A stretch of 64,000 nt of DNA, taken from positions 1,014,812 to 1,078,811 of the forward strand of contig CM077159.1 of NCBI GenBank assembly GCA_039583875.1, given 5' to 3'. This stretch comes from Platanthera guangdongensis (taxonomy: Eukaryota > Streptophyta > Magnoliopsida > Asparagales > Orchidaceae). Both the position numbers and the translations under genes were made by a program. The notes beneath the pieces are model-generated. The model was not told the DNA's origin. It did no database searches and saw nothing but the letters and a program-made list of their open reading frames with translations. The stretch's first letter is position 1, and every line of letters begins with the position of its first letter. Below are positions 48,501 to 59,369 of the stretch, piece by piece.

Positions 48501-48663
48501 TTGGCAGATTCTGGAATTTTTCTGCAAAATAAAATAAAACAAGTTAGGAGAAAATTTACAAGAATAGGAACATTTTATTGAACAAAAATAAGTAAAAACG
48601 ACGAAAATAAATGAAAATGACTAAATTAATGTGCATAAAAATACGCATATTTACAGTTCATCA
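45578..48663 (-). repeat. LTR of element III (5' LTR in element orientation)
   Basis: 3,086 bp, nearly identical to 35,329-38,412: about 15 substitutions and two 1-bp indels by eye, most of them C/T or G/A. It is followed by TSD gcggt at 48,664-48,668. Its TATA box is at 47,914-47,921 (minus). Confidence 0.97.
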
Positions 48664-48668
48664 GCGGT

Positions 48669-48966
48669 GCAAGAGCCTACGCAAGTGATCACGGTCAATC
48701 AAGTGCCGGTGGATAGTGGGCTAACGACAAAGGTTAAGCCCGTGCGGATCGAGGACTCGGAGGTCAAGCGGCTACGCAATAAAGAGATCAGGATGGTCAA
48801 GGTCCGGTGGGACAATTACGGTCGTGAGGAGCTCTCTTGGGAGCAAGAGCAGACTATGCTTGACGAATATCCGGAGTTGTTCCGCTCAGGTACAAATTTT
48901 GGTTTTGTACATGTCTTTCCTTTATGTAGTTTCGTGGACGAAATTCTTTTAAGAGGGGGAGAGTTG
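48669..48966 (+). pseudogene. Chromovirus II pol, C-terminal chromodomain part
   Basis: Resumes the frame broken by element III at 35,328. The chromodomain-like region reads IRMVKVRWDNYGREELSWEQ then MLDEYPELF, similar to the end of element I and typical of chromoviruses. In these elements the domain is thought to guide integrase to marked chromatin. The frame ends close to the LTR. Removing III and one TSD copy keeps the reading frame, so this part was intact when III arrived. Confidence 0.9.
48951..48964 (+). other. Polypurine tract of chromovirus II
   Basis: aagagggggagagt ends at the first base of the right LTR (48,965). It is preceded by gtggacgaaattc, a common block before chromovirus tracts. 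Confidence 0.9.
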
Positions 48967-51281
48967 TAACGCCCCGAAACTCAAAGGAGCGAATGGGGAC
49001 GTTTTGGGCCAGTTTGGGTTCTGGCTGCAGGCACACGGCCTGGGACACGGGGGTGTCCCAGGGCGTGTCAAGCCTGTGTCGACACTGAGACGGGAAGTCG
49101 ACACTGTGGTCTCGACATTGTGTCGAGACTGGGCACACGGCCTGCGACACGGGCGTGTCGCAGGGCGTGTCGACCCGTGTCGACACTTAGCCGCGAAGTC
49201 GACACTGCTTCGACGAAGTGTCGAGACATGGCACACGGCCTGCGACACGGGCGTGTCGCAGGGCGTGTCAACCCGTGTCGACACTCGTCCCACAGAGTCG
49301 ACACTTCGGTCTCGACATGGTGTCGAGACAAGGCACACGGCCTAGGACACGGGCATGTCCAAGGTCGTGTCATCAGGTCGACGATCTTCGCTCGACGAAG
49401 TGTCGAGTGTCGAGACCGTGTACACGGCCTGGGGTCCAGGAGTGTTGAGGTGACACGGGTAGGGACACGGGCGTGTCCTAGAACCCGTGCAGTGCTCGGG
49501 TTGTTTTCGGGGAAAAATGATGGGGGTACACGGCCGGCCACACGGCCGTGTCAGGTGGAACACGGGCATGTCAGCTCAAACACGGGCGTGTTCAATACCC
49601 GTGTGTTGTTCCAGGTGATTCGATTTTGACGGCGAATGAGGCACACAGCCCTGGACAGGGGCGTGTGCCAGGCCGTGTTCGGTCCAGATTGGGCATTTCA
49701 GTCCCGAATCAAAGCTGTTCGTTTCCTTATTTTGAAATCCAACGGCTCGGGGTTGTTCCTGAAGGGATATACCCGGGATTGGACTTAGAAACCCTCACTT
49801 TTCTTAAGTTTTCGTCTTCCTAAAACCTTAGAGAGAGAGGAGAGCCAAGGAAGGAAGAAGGAGCTAGATCCAGCCATTGGAGGAGCTTCGAAGCTCCGAA
49901 TCGCGAGCCGACTCCGGATACGCGGAGGCAAAGCTAGTGCGGTGCTTTTCATCCGTTTACTTTTCAATGGCGCCAAAGAGGAATGCTAGGGTAACGATCC
50001 TCATCTTGAGCATGAGTAGCTCTCTTTCTTTGCATAGGAAGCCCGCTCTCGCGAGTTTGCGGAGAGTTGGAGGCGTTCCTTCGGGTAGATATGTGAAGTC
50101 CCCGTTGTTTAGAGTCCGTAAGCGAGAACGGACATAGGCATGATGTGTGAAGCCTACCCGGACATGTTCGTCTAGATCGGTGATGTTGCATTGCATAAAT
50201 GCCGGAGAAGACTCCGTGCTATGGATTGTTTTTCGTGTTTTCTACGCGGTAGATTGCAGCAGGGAGCCTTGGGGACTAACCCAAAGGTGCACTCGAAAAA
50301 CTGGGCAGATACGAGATCTTGCCAACTTGGTGGCCTGAGAGCCAGCTTGAACATAATCAGGTTATGTGAAATGTGATGGAAATGGGACTCGGTAGAAGTT
50401 TGACCTGCGCATATGGTTTAAACTACTGTTGCGGGCGCATATGGTTTAAATTACCGTTGCGGGCGTATATGGTTTAAATTACCGTTGCGTTGTGAGCACG
50501 GGTTAGATGGAACCGTACCCGTTCTATGTCGTTCGGATTAGAGCCGTTGGCATAGATGAGAGCCTTTGGCGGTCTATGGTTTTAATTACCGTGACCCATG
50601 CCGGGAAGACAAACTGCTCATTGTTTGGCCGTCCAAAGGGGATGGCGGTGAGTCGGCAGACTTAGACTGCGTTCACCGAGAATGTGCCCTGAGTGCACGG
50701 GGTGTGTGGCCGTTGAGCCTCCGCCTGTGATGAAATAATTTTATATATTGCTCGCTTATGCTAATGAAATGCAGGGAAGGAGCATCGCTGCCCCGAGTTG
50801 GGGGCGGGATCATTATAATTTGGTCAGCATTGATGACTGTTGCCTTGTTTTGCAACCGTGCGGTGGTTTGTTGCTTGCAGGTGCAGCTGGACCAAGCGGT
50901 CAATAGCGGGCTAAAGCCCGAATGCGAAGCCGGCCCTCGAAGGCCTAATTGGAAGTGTTTACTGCTTTATTCATGTGTGACCGGCCTGCGTGTCGTGGTT
51001 TGTAAAACATGTAATTTGAAGTGAAACATTTTGTAAGGCCTTAAGGCTTATTTTGGGTATTTTGTATAACATTCCTATTTTGTATTAGTGGACATTCGTG
51101 CTTTAATGCTGGGTTATTTGTTACAACTTTTTAAACTGCTTCCGCTAGAATGCTCTGTGTAGGACGTTGAGATTGGTTGGATGGTTTCCATAAGTAACCA
51201 CCCGGTCTGTCTATAGTATATGGCGTCGGGCCCAGACCGGACCTACTGCTATATGCTATGCGACGGATAGGGGGTGTTACA
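48965..51281 (+). repeat. Right LTR of chromovirus II
   Basis: 2,317 bp, matching 28,444-30,734 with scattered differences. It is longer than the left LTR mainly because the 28-bp repeat gcgcatatggtttaaattac... is present three times (50,407-50,490) instead of twice. The palindrome array is conserved at 49,038-49,680. Confidence 0.95.
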
Positions 51282-53033
51282 CACCCCCTTGACCCAACCC
51301 AAGTTGGGTGGTGCCACTAGACCCATTACCACCAATTAGGGTCAGCACACCCACCATGTTGACTAAGTCAACTCTCCAAGTCAACAAGTCAACAATTTGA
51401 CCTAAAAGAGGGAAATTAAGACCAAGCCACCCTCCTTTGGACCAAGCCCACCAAATTTGGCCCATGGCCAGCCCAAGTGAACAAGACCAGCCCTACCCCT
51501 CAAAATCAGGAGAGAGAATGCATGCAAAGGGGTAGAAATGGGATTTTGAGAGAAAGAGGAGAGAGAAATGGGGATGAAAGGGAATGGTGGCCACATGGCC
51601 ACCCCTTCAGCTGATATCCTCTGCCCAACATGAACTGGCCGACCTCCTCACTTCATTCCAAAGGAAATTGGGTGCTGTGTGCCACTTGGCAAGCAGGGGC
51701 GGAGCAACCAAGGCTGAGCCGAGCTCACCTTGGTTGTATCTCCCCATATACTCCACCTCAGCCCCAAATAACCTCACCATTAGCTTCAGGAGGTGGAAAG
51801 GAATTGAAATCGAGTGCTGGAACATGGGAATTAGTGGAGAATCAAGCATTCGGGGAGGAGCTCGCCGGCGCATCACCACCATGGAGAACCGCCGCCTTAC
51901 CCGCAGCCAAGCCCCAATCCAAGTTCGTTTCACCTCACCTCTACCCGTACTAGGATCTTAGATCGATTAGGTGAGATATCGGGCTCAACTGAGCCCGATG
52001 CCATGGGAGAAAAGTGTGATTTTTCCAAGCTTTAGAAACCGCTCGGGTTCGCCGTCGCCGCCGTCTCCCGCCTCCCCATCACCGGGAAACGATAGCCACC
52101 ACCACCGTGAAGGTGATGGCACCGTTGGCCGGGGGTGGCGCCACCTCAGCTGGCCGGAAATCGCCAGCAAACATCGCCCAGGTCGGCTCAATCTCAGCCG
52201 TCGGACGGGTGGAGAAGATGACCGGATTCCATCCTTTACGCTTTAAGATTCATGCAGATATAATAATATGATTTAATTTAAATGTGATGAATAGTGTAAT
52301 TAATGTCACATAAATATAGTGGCTTTGCATGTTCTTTTTAGGCCTCTGAGATGCATTTCCAGAAATGGATCCCTGAATGAAAAATGTAGCCCTACCTGTT
52401 AACTTTAATTGGACATCTTAATCATTAACGTTGGTCCAGTATTCTGGCCTGTAGGACATTTCTCCTAGGACTGGTCCTAGACAAGGGCAGAAATTCATTT
52501 GAATGCCCATGTCAAACCAGCAATCAACATAGCCCCAAATTTCGGGTACATGCATGATTAGGGCATACCTAGCCCCTGCCAAAATTTAGGAATGTTTGAA
52601 ATAACTTTTGCTATAGTTTTGGCCATAATATCAAAATGTAAATAAATGAAATATATGGAGTTATATGACTCCTCATGGCCCCAAATTTTGGAGGTGGGTC
52701 CTTGGGAACATCATTAGTTCATGATAACAATTTCAGCACTTTTGGATCACTGCATGATAAGAAATCCACTTGCATGTGTTAGTGTGTATATTGCCTTGGT
52801 GTGCCAATAGCAATAGTTTAAATATTGTGCATTCAGCCTAATGGAGGCATTCAAAAATCTTGGATTTGATTCCAGTGGTTCATTAGGGTAAATTTCACCC
52901 CTCAGATTAATTATGGGATTTTTGGAATCAAAAATCAAATGAATTGGAATTTTTAAAAATATAGCTCCTTTTGAAAATAAATTTGAAAAATAGGTTTTCC
53001 TCAAGTACAAATCCTCAAACTTTGCCAAGTTGA
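51282..53033 (+). repeat. Right LTR of chromovirus I, part 2 (truncated)
   Basis: Continues the LTR after element II (caccccc ttgaccc...), matching 18,892-20,645. Similarity ends at caagttga and copia Gag sequence follows on the opposite strand. About 2.6 kb of LTR end, including the hairpin pair, is missing. Confidence 0.92.
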
Positions 53034-53035
53034 TA

Positions 53036-53959
53036 TAGGTCTTCTTTTCCCTGTGAAGTAGAAGGCCTTGACCTCCACTGTTTCTTCTTCAAGAATTTCT
53101 GAAAAAGTCTAGTGAAGGCAGCAAAGTCTTCATCACTTTCACTGCTTTCAGACTTTATGCTGACTGACTCATCAGACTCTGATTCAACTACCTTTGGAGG
53201 TGGAGTTGGTGACTTTCCTCTATGCTTTCTGGAGGCTTCTGTCTTGAAGGCTACTGTTCTTTCCTTGTGTTCAGTTCTTGGTGATTTCTCCTCCTCTTTC
53301 CTCACTCTCAATTGCATTTCATAAGACAATAAATTGCCAAACAGTATAGGTGGAGGAATTTCTCCCAACTTAGCCATTTCTCTTATGGCACAGATCTTGG
53401 TGTCCCAATCTTTGGTTAGGGACCTTAGGAACTTGTCATTTAGTTCATAATTGCTGAACTCTCTTCCATAAGACATGAGTTCATTGACTATTCTGTAGAA
53501 CTTCTTATAGCACTCAGTTATGCTATCACCCTTTCCTTGTCTAAAACTTTCATACTCCTGATTTAACAAGGATTTTCTATCTTGTCTAACTTCTTCAGAA
53601 CCCTCCATATACACAATAAGAGTGTCCCACATCTCTTTGGCTGTCTTACAGTGTATAAGATTCTGAAATGTTGCATCATCTATGACACTCACTATAATGT
53701 TTTGTGCCCTCTTGTCCATGGTGGATAGGACAATCTCATCCTTAGTCATTTCAGAGAAATCCTTTGGGGTTCTCTGATTTGCATCTAGTACTGATATCTT
53801 CATGGGCACATATGGCCCCTCTTTTACTGTGATGTAGATCCTAGGGTCTGAGGCTTCCATAAACAGCCTTACCCTTTCCTTCCAGATCCCAAAGATCTCT
53901 TTCCTGCATATGGGCAATTTCATGGAACCCTATTCCTTGTGATTTTCAGAGGAACCCAT
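53036..53959 (-). pseudogene. Copia unit D gag, N-terminal part (truncated)
   Basis: SIRE/Maximus-type Gag start: KLPICRKEIFGIWKERVRLF, MDKRAQNIIVSVIDDATF, AKEMWDTLIVYMEGSEEVRQ, QEYESFRQGKGDSITECYKKF, NDKFLRSLTKDWDTKICAIR. It ends in a Ser/Glu/Asp-rich tail and LFQKFLKKKQW. The likely start is the ATG at 53,957-53,959, followed after eight codons by a TAG; an internal Met at 53,923 opens the longest frame. The gene stops at the junction with the truncated LTR of element I near 53,035, just before the part where the C gag sequence is seen (63,026-64,000). The zinc knuckle is therefore missing here. Confidence 0.88.
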
Positions 53960-54051
53960 GGTTCTTGATTTTCTTGAATCTGTATTTTGACTTAGACTGA
54001 ATCTGCCAATCAGGATCTCCTCAGACTGTTAGTCCTTTTTGAGGAACCTCC

Positions 54052-54062
54052 CTCTGATACCA
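54052..54062 (-). other. Primer-binding site of copia unit D
   Basis: Minus-strand tggtatcagag, initiator-Met tRNA type, two bases from the end of the LTR at 54,065. It shows that the LTR acts as a 5' LTR for D. 53,960-54,051 is leader. Confidence 0.88.
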
Positions 54063-54389
54063 CTTGAAAGATATGGTACCTAAACACCTAGAGGGGGGGG
54101 GGTGAATAGGTGACCTAATTCTTTTTAAGACTTTAATGGCAGCAATCAGTTATATCACATAATCTATACTACTTTTGCACAGCAATCACACAAGCATTCA
54201 CAATCACAGCACAATCACAGCAGACATAAAGTTTTATAGTGGTTCCCCAAGCTTTGGGTACATCCACTTTCCCCCTTCGCCTATCTAGCAATGTACTAGA
54301 TTCGGCCAAACTTCACCACTGTCTCAGAACCCAAACTGGTTCCTACACCTCAGGCCCAAAGCCCTACAACTCAGCTTTTCCACAAAGCC

Positions 54390-54500
54390 TACACTCAGCC
54401 ACAAAAGGCCTACACTCAGCCAACAAGGCCTACACTCAGCCACAAAAGGCCTACACTCAGAGATTCCAATCTCCTACACTCAGGCTCTCAAGCCCTACCC
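54390..54500. repeat. ctacactcagccacaaaaggc minisatellite
   Basis: About five copies of cctacactcagc with cacaaaagg or caacaagg linkers inside the C/D LTR. Confidence 0.8.
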
Positions 54501-54954
54501 TCAGCCTTTATAAATACAGGCTTACAATCACTCAGATCCAAAGGATCCTACAAGATAAAAATGATTTTACAAATATTAACTCAACAACTCAAAGACAAGA
54601 GAGGGGAGTTGTGAGTTTCTTGATGAGTTCTTGGAAGAACTCAGCTGGATTCAATCTGACTTAGCTTTCTTCAAAGCTTCTTGAAAGTAGAACTGAATAA
54701 GATTGTCTCCTTCTGTAGTTGATCCTTGACCTCTGCTTCTTAAGATCCAGAATGAATCTGAATCCTTCTTCTCAGCCTAGTTCCAATGGCTGATTTCTTG
54801 GATGGAGCCCTCTCTCTCCAACTTCTTAGATCTGCACTTGGACGGCTAGATCTTCTTCTTGATACTTGATCAATAACTCTGTGAACCACTTGTTGAATTA
54901 CTTCAATTACTATAACAACAATCTGAACCACAGTTTCTGTAAACTGTATGAGCC

Positions 54955-54962
54955 TATTTATA
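54955..54962 (-). promoter_or_regulatory. TATA box of C/D LTR (minus strand)
   Basis: Minus-strand TATAAATA within gcctataaatagg, well placed to start transcription toward gag of unit D. Confidence 0.6.
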
Positions 54963-55084
54963 GGCCTTCTTCATGGTAACCGGCTGGTCCGGTCCATAAC
55001 TGAATTCTGACATCTCTGACAGGTGCTGTAGACCGGCTGGAACGGCAGCTGTCAAGTCATCCAGTCAATTCTTGAAAATCTCTA

Positions 55085-56040
55085 ACTGTCTGATAGTGTC
55101 GAGACTTTCTATCTTTAAGTGTCGACACTTATAGACCAAGTGTCGACACAAGTTGTGTAAGTGTCGACACAAGTCTACAAGGTGTCGACACAACTTCTTG
55201 TGTTGTAGATACTATGTTTCGACACAGATACTTCTTCATGTGTCGACACTGGAATTGAGTGTCGACACAAGTACTTGATCTTCTATCTTTTGCTGAATTC
55301 TTCTAAGTGTCGACACATCTCCTTTGTGTCGACACTACTTCTTGTGTTGAATCTGATAAGTGTCGACACTGCTTCTTGGTGTCGACACATAGTCTTCTAT
55401 GTTGATTCTTGCTGAGTGTCGACACAGCTCCTTGTGTCGACACTTGATTCTTCTGTTGAGACTTCAGCTGAGTGTCGATACATTCCCTTAGTGTCGACAC
55501 TTGTACTTAGAATAATTTGACGATCTTGCTGTTCTTTGCTAAGTGTCGACACAGCTCCATGTGTCGACACTTTCTTCAAGTGTAGAGACTTCAGCTGAGT
55601 GTCGACACATTGTTCTAGGTGTCGACATTTACTTAATGTGTTGACTCTTCTATTGAGTGTCGACACATTGTTCTGAGTGTCGATACTTACTTCAAGTGCT
55701 GACTCTTCTATTGAGTGTCGACACATTGTTCTGGGTGTCGACACTTATACTTAGTTTCTGCAGACTTTTGCTGAGTGTCGACACTGCTCCAAGTGTCGAC
55801 ACTTTCTGGTGTAGACACAGTTCTTCAAGGTGTCGACACTGCTCCTTGTGTCAACACTTTCTGTCTGCACTTTTCTTCATTGGGTGTCGACACAGCTCCT
55901 TGTGTCGACACTTTCTGTCTGGTGTCGACTCTGCATCCCAGGTGTCGACACAATGACTCCAAGTGTCGACACTGCTTGTCTGGGTGTCGACACAAGTCTT
56001 CTTAAGTGTCGACACTTTCCCTCTGGGTGTCGACACATGG
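55085..56040. repeat. GTGTCGACAC palindrome array in C/D LTR
   Basis: By eye about 29 exact copies of the 10-bp palindrome gtgtcgacac plus several one-base variants in about 950 bp. They are separated by 10-40 bases of non-identical, often T/C-rich spacer (cttcttgtgttg, agctcctt). Because the motif is palindromic, the array reads the same on both strands. It lies in the U3-like part of the LTR upstream of the TATA box. Confidence 0.95.
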
Positions 56041-56180
56041 ACTTAGAAACTTTTTCAACATTTCCTGCAAATACTTAACCTGCACATGTAACTCAAAATT
56101 CATCAAATACATTTTGATGTATATCATTGAGTTGGGTGAGGCTTCTTCAAATCAGGTACATTTAACCAATGTACCCAACA

Positions 56181-56194
56181 ATCTCCCCCTATTT
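56181..56194 (-). other. Polypurine tract of copia unit C
   Basis: Minus-strand aaatagggggagat directly precedes the LTR (tgttggg). It is nearly the same as the tract of element A. 56,195-56,462 is a short untranslated stretch with no feature. Confidence 0.88.
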
Positions 56195-56462
56195 GGAGAA
56201 GTCATAACCCTTAGTCAATGATATACACCATTCATAATTAAAATTACAAAATGATGTAAAGCAGGATTATGTACAGTCAGGGTAAACATAAACATGTACA
56301 GCAGGGTACACAGAACAAATAAGAAATAGACATATTAACAGAACAAACATGAAATATATTGATCATATATTGTTCTAATATCTGTTTTATACATTTTCAG
56401 TAGTTCACAAAAATGTTTTACATTCAAAAGATTACAAAATAGACTTCAAGAAAATTCTAAAT

Positions 56463-57143
56463 CTATTTTTGTTCAGGCTCCTTAATAACTATGCCTTTGC
56501 CAGCTTGGACTTTAGCTTGGACAGGAGCATCAGCAGTTTCAGCATCAGCAGGCTTCTTGCCTTTTAGATCTTTCTTTTTAAGCTCTTCAGCTTTGATCTT
56601 CTGCCTCTCAAAATAATGGTATGGCTTTGGAAAGTACTTGCTAGGCTCCTGAGTTGTAGGAGGTAGCTTTCCCATCTTTGCCTTCCTTCTATACTGGACA
56701 ATTGCCTCCTGTCTGGATTCATGCTTTCTCCATTCAGCTTCAGAGAACCACTTGTTCCTGTCATGAATGTTATCCTTGGCAGCTTTCCAGGCAGTTAATA
56801 TAATGTTCCTAGAGGTAGGGCTCCACTGTTCAAAGTCTGGCCTTTGTTCTGCTTGTTCCCTAAACCTCTTCTTAGACAACCTTGTCTCTTCTTCTTTCTG
56901 TAGTGCCTCTTGCATGGCTTCAGAATTAGGCTGAACCACTTTCTCCAGAATAACATTAGACTTCCCTTCAGTTGGGCTATACATGTGATGAATATCAGCT
57001 TGCACCATTTCAAAATCTGGTGGAGGATAGATCACTTGAGCTACCTCTGTTGCTCACCTCCAAGATATGCAGGTTGAATTCCAGATTCAGCAACATTGTC
57101 ATCATCACAAAGTGGAGGATAGCCCAGTGTAGCTCTGATGGAA
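56463..57143 (-). pseudogene. Copia unit C ORF2, C-terminal segment
   Basis: A 190-residue open segment (57,035 to 56,463): YPPPDFEMVQADIHHMYSP, a charged region RLSKKRFREQAEQRPDFEQW, then WKAAKDNIHDRNKWFSEAEW, a Lys-rich stretch, and an Ala/Lys tail ending GIVIKEPEQK. It is separated from the main ORF2 by about 135 bases with a 37-bp duplication and a further small shift. I take it to be the end of the same gene: same strand, same position before the polypurine tract, and a total length near 0.95 kb of codons, as in element A. No function recognised. Confidence 0.7.
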
Positions 57144-57217
57144 TTAGATATCCATTTGGCATGATCAGAGCTAGCTTTGATCAGATATCCATTTGGCATG
57201 ATCAGAGCTAGCTTTGA
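57144..57217. repeat. 37-bp tandem duplication breaking ORF2
   Basis: 57,144-57,180 and 57,181-57,217 are direct repeats (tagatatcc / cagatatcc ... gctagctttga). 37 is not a multiple of three, so the duplication shifts the ORF2 frame and creates the stop at 57,171. Confidence 0.92.
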
Positions 57218-59339
57218 CTAAAACTCTCTCCCCCTTTATGACTTCTCTAGCCATATGATCTCTGATATCATCCTTCTGGAATCTGATTTGATTATCCAAG
57301 AATCTGACTCCATCTTTAAAGAAAGGTTTGAGCTTTTTAAGTTGGTCAGATATGGCCTTCTGGGAGTCTTGAATAGCAGTCTTAACAGCATTGATTTCTT
57401 CTTGAAATACCTTGTCAAATTCAGCTTTAACAGCAGCAGTAGAGGTAGAGGGTTCAGCAGCCTTGTTCTTTAAATCAGTGACAATAGCATTATGGGAAGC
57501 AATCAAATTGTCATTCATCCTTAGCTGATTTTCAAGAACATACCCTTGCTTCAATGCTATGTCATCCACTTGGGCCTTTATCTTTTCCTGGTGTGTTGCC
57601 AAGTACACCACTGCATTTCCACCTTTGTGGAAGCATTCATTCATCTCCTTCTTGTTAAGGTTCATTTCAAATCTTATAGACTTGATATCTTGGGCAAGAT
57701 CAAACTGGAGTGACTTTTGCCCTTCATCTACATATTTCTCTATGACCTGCCTTTGCTCATCCAACTTGATTTGCATTGCCACCATCAGAGCACTATAATC
57801 AATGGCTGGGGCTGGTTGAATTATAGGCTGTGGTGCAACTGTTTGGAGAGCCTTCTTGTAACTCTGGCTTCTTCTCCTGAAGACATAAAGTTTCTTTTTC
57901 TTTGCCCTTTCAGCTTCCTCATCTTCTGAGGCAGAGGTGCTGGCTATATCCACCCTCTCCTTAGGGCTTGGAGGCCTTTCAGTTTGCACATCTTGTGCCT
58001 TCTCAGTTTCTTGCCTTATAGGCTCTTCCAGAATCTGCACTTGCTCCCCCTCAGCAGCAGCATTCTCTCCTTCAACAGCAGCAGGTTCTTTGCCAAAATC
58101 CACTTGATCCAGATTTAAAAATAAATCCTCCATTGTAAACTCTTGTGGAGAATGAGCTGGAGAAACTCTGGGCTCTTCAACCACTGGATCAGATACATAC
58201 TGAGCTGCAGCAGATGTGTCTTCCAAGACAGCATCTGGAACTTGACTATCCAGCTGAGTTTGCTGATGAACATCAGACAAATCAGCATCTTCTATAGGTA
58301 AATCTAAAGTGTTTAGTTCAGTGATTACCTCTAGTATGATGTTGGTGGCTTGTTCACTTTCCAGTGTAGTGGGTTCAGTTACAACTGGAAGCTCCCCCTG
58401 GCTTTGATCCTTGTGGATGGGGCTTGCTTGGGGTAGCTCCCCCTGGATCTCAGCACCAACTTGAGGAGCAGGAGTCTTCACTGCAGGCTCTTCCTCATGC
58501 TCATCTGGAGTGAAGACAACCTGTTCTTCACTATCAGAACTGCTAGTGGACTCTTGAGCCACTGGAGCAGTTTTTCTCTTTTTCTTTGGAGGAATCTCCT
58601 TCTCAGTAACTGTCTTCTCAGGGGTTGGCATCTCCTTTGACAACACCTTGTCCCATCTTGAGAACAACCTCATGTCCATTTTCCTCATGTGATTAATTTT
58701 ACTTCCAGCAGATTGTTGCATTACCTCTGGTATAGTTCCAGCAAGGTAAAGACTTATGATTCTGCCCAGGTTGGGCTTCTTCAGACGTTCTTTGATTTTC
58801 TCAAATACTATAACTGACCAATCAGTTCTTAAAGTGAAGATTATTCTTGTCATTATATTGAACATAGAGGCAGACACTCTGTCATGCCCTCCTGGCTTGC
58901 TGAGTAGTACCTTTCCAACAATCTCAGAGAGGAATTTTCCTTGACTGTTCATGCCTTTCCTGTTGAAAACAGAACCAATCTTCATTTTAGGATCAAGGCC
59001 ACACCAGGTTAGAGCTTCCCTGGTCTTTGTAACAGTAACTTCATCTTCTTCTTGAGTTCTTGTTAGCTGGAGAATCTTCCTCAGACTTTTAGGGGATACC
59101 TTAACCCTTGTTCCATGAACTCTGGATTTGATCTTGTATCCAGATTCATCCACCTTTGCTCCATTGAGGAATTCAAGTACCTCTTTCTTCCATATCTTAG
59201 TAGATTCTGAAACTAAATATTCTAACCCAGAATCGGCGACTAGGGTTACGACCGCCTGGATTTCTTGATCAGCATCAGTGAAAGCGCCGCGCACCAGCTC
59301 ATATCCTTCGTTGACGTTCTCCTCTAGCTTAGGCGCCAT
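57171..59339 (-). pseudogene. Copia unit C ORF2 (post-pol protein), main open part, 722 codons
   Basis: Starts at the ATG at 59,337-59,339, about 510 bases after the pol stop. Residues 1-235 form a compact domain shared with the ORF2 of element A (FLSEIVGKVLLSKPGGHD at about 136, RLFSRWDKVLSK at about 224). At 250-256 lies PPKKKRK, a classic monopartite nuclear-localisation-like motif, directly followed by an acidic Ser/Asp/Glu stretch. About 270-490 is acidic and proline-rich. About 515-715 is helical with coiled-coil character (EQRQVIEKYVDEGQKSLQF, FDKVFQEEINAVKTAIQD). I see no signal peptide and no membrane segment. The position matches the env-like gene of SIRE elements, but a nuclear role fits the sequence better. 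The intact frame ends in the 37-bp duplication. Confidence 0.8.
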
Positions 59340-59369
59340 TAGGGTTTGTAGAATGTGTCTTGAGAGAAG

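Larger units (their letters stand above)
35329..48663 (-). mobile_element. Athila-type Ty3/gypsy retrotransposon III (complete, intact ORF)
   Basis: A minus-strand element of 13,335 bp with LTRs of 3,084 and 3,086 bp, a tRNA-Asp-type primer site, one uninterrupted gag-pol gene, a 1.75-kb AT-rich 3' region and a polypurine tract. TSD gcggt lies at 35,324-35,328 and 48,664-48,668. I count about 17 differences between the LTRs over about 3,085 bp, so it is recent, and by far the best-preserved element here. Gag and RT wording and the tRNA-Asp site point to the Athila lineage. Confidence 0.97.
28444..51281 (+). mobile_element. Ty3/gypsy chromovirus II (nested in I, interrupted by III)
   Basis: TGTAACGCCCC at 28,444 to GTGTTACA at 51,281, flanked by the TSD caccc (28,439-28,443 and 51,282-51,286). 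Left LTR 2,291 bp, right LTR 2,317 bp. The internal region holds gag, an intron, pol and a chromodomain. Athila-type element III is inserted between integrase and chromodomain. Without III the element is about 9.5 kb. Confidence 0.97.
18563..53033 (+). mobile_element. Ty3/gypsy chromovirus I (right LTR truncated, host of II and III)
   Basis: The element runs from tgttacatccc at 18,563 to a truncation at about 53,033. It has a 4,664-bp left LTR, primer site, gag, an intron, pol with a C-terminal chromodomain-like region, and a right LTR that starts at 28,111 and is split by element II (28,444-51,281). The right LTR resumes at 51,282 and stops matching the left LTR at caagttga (53,033; left equivalent about 20,645). 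Roughly 2.6 kb of the right LTR is therefore missing. By domain order and the Gag/RT wording it resembles the Tekay/Del group. Confidence 0.9.
54065..56180 (-). repeat. LTR shared by copia units C (3' LTR) and D (5' LTR)
   Basis: 2,116 bp; on the minus strand it begins tgttgggtacattgg and ends ccatatctttca. On one side lies the polypurine tract and ORF2 of C, on the other the primer site and gag of D. A minus-strand TATA box is at 54,955-54,962. It contains a ctacactcagcc minisatellite (54,390-54,490) and the large gtgtcgacac array. Confidence 0.92.

Noticed and set aside
55085..56040. CRISPR-like appearance: short palindromic repeats with variable spacers
   Set aside because: Repeats are only 10 bp, spacers vary from about 10 to 60 bases, and the array lies in an LTR of a plant retrotransposon. 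No cas-like gene is present.
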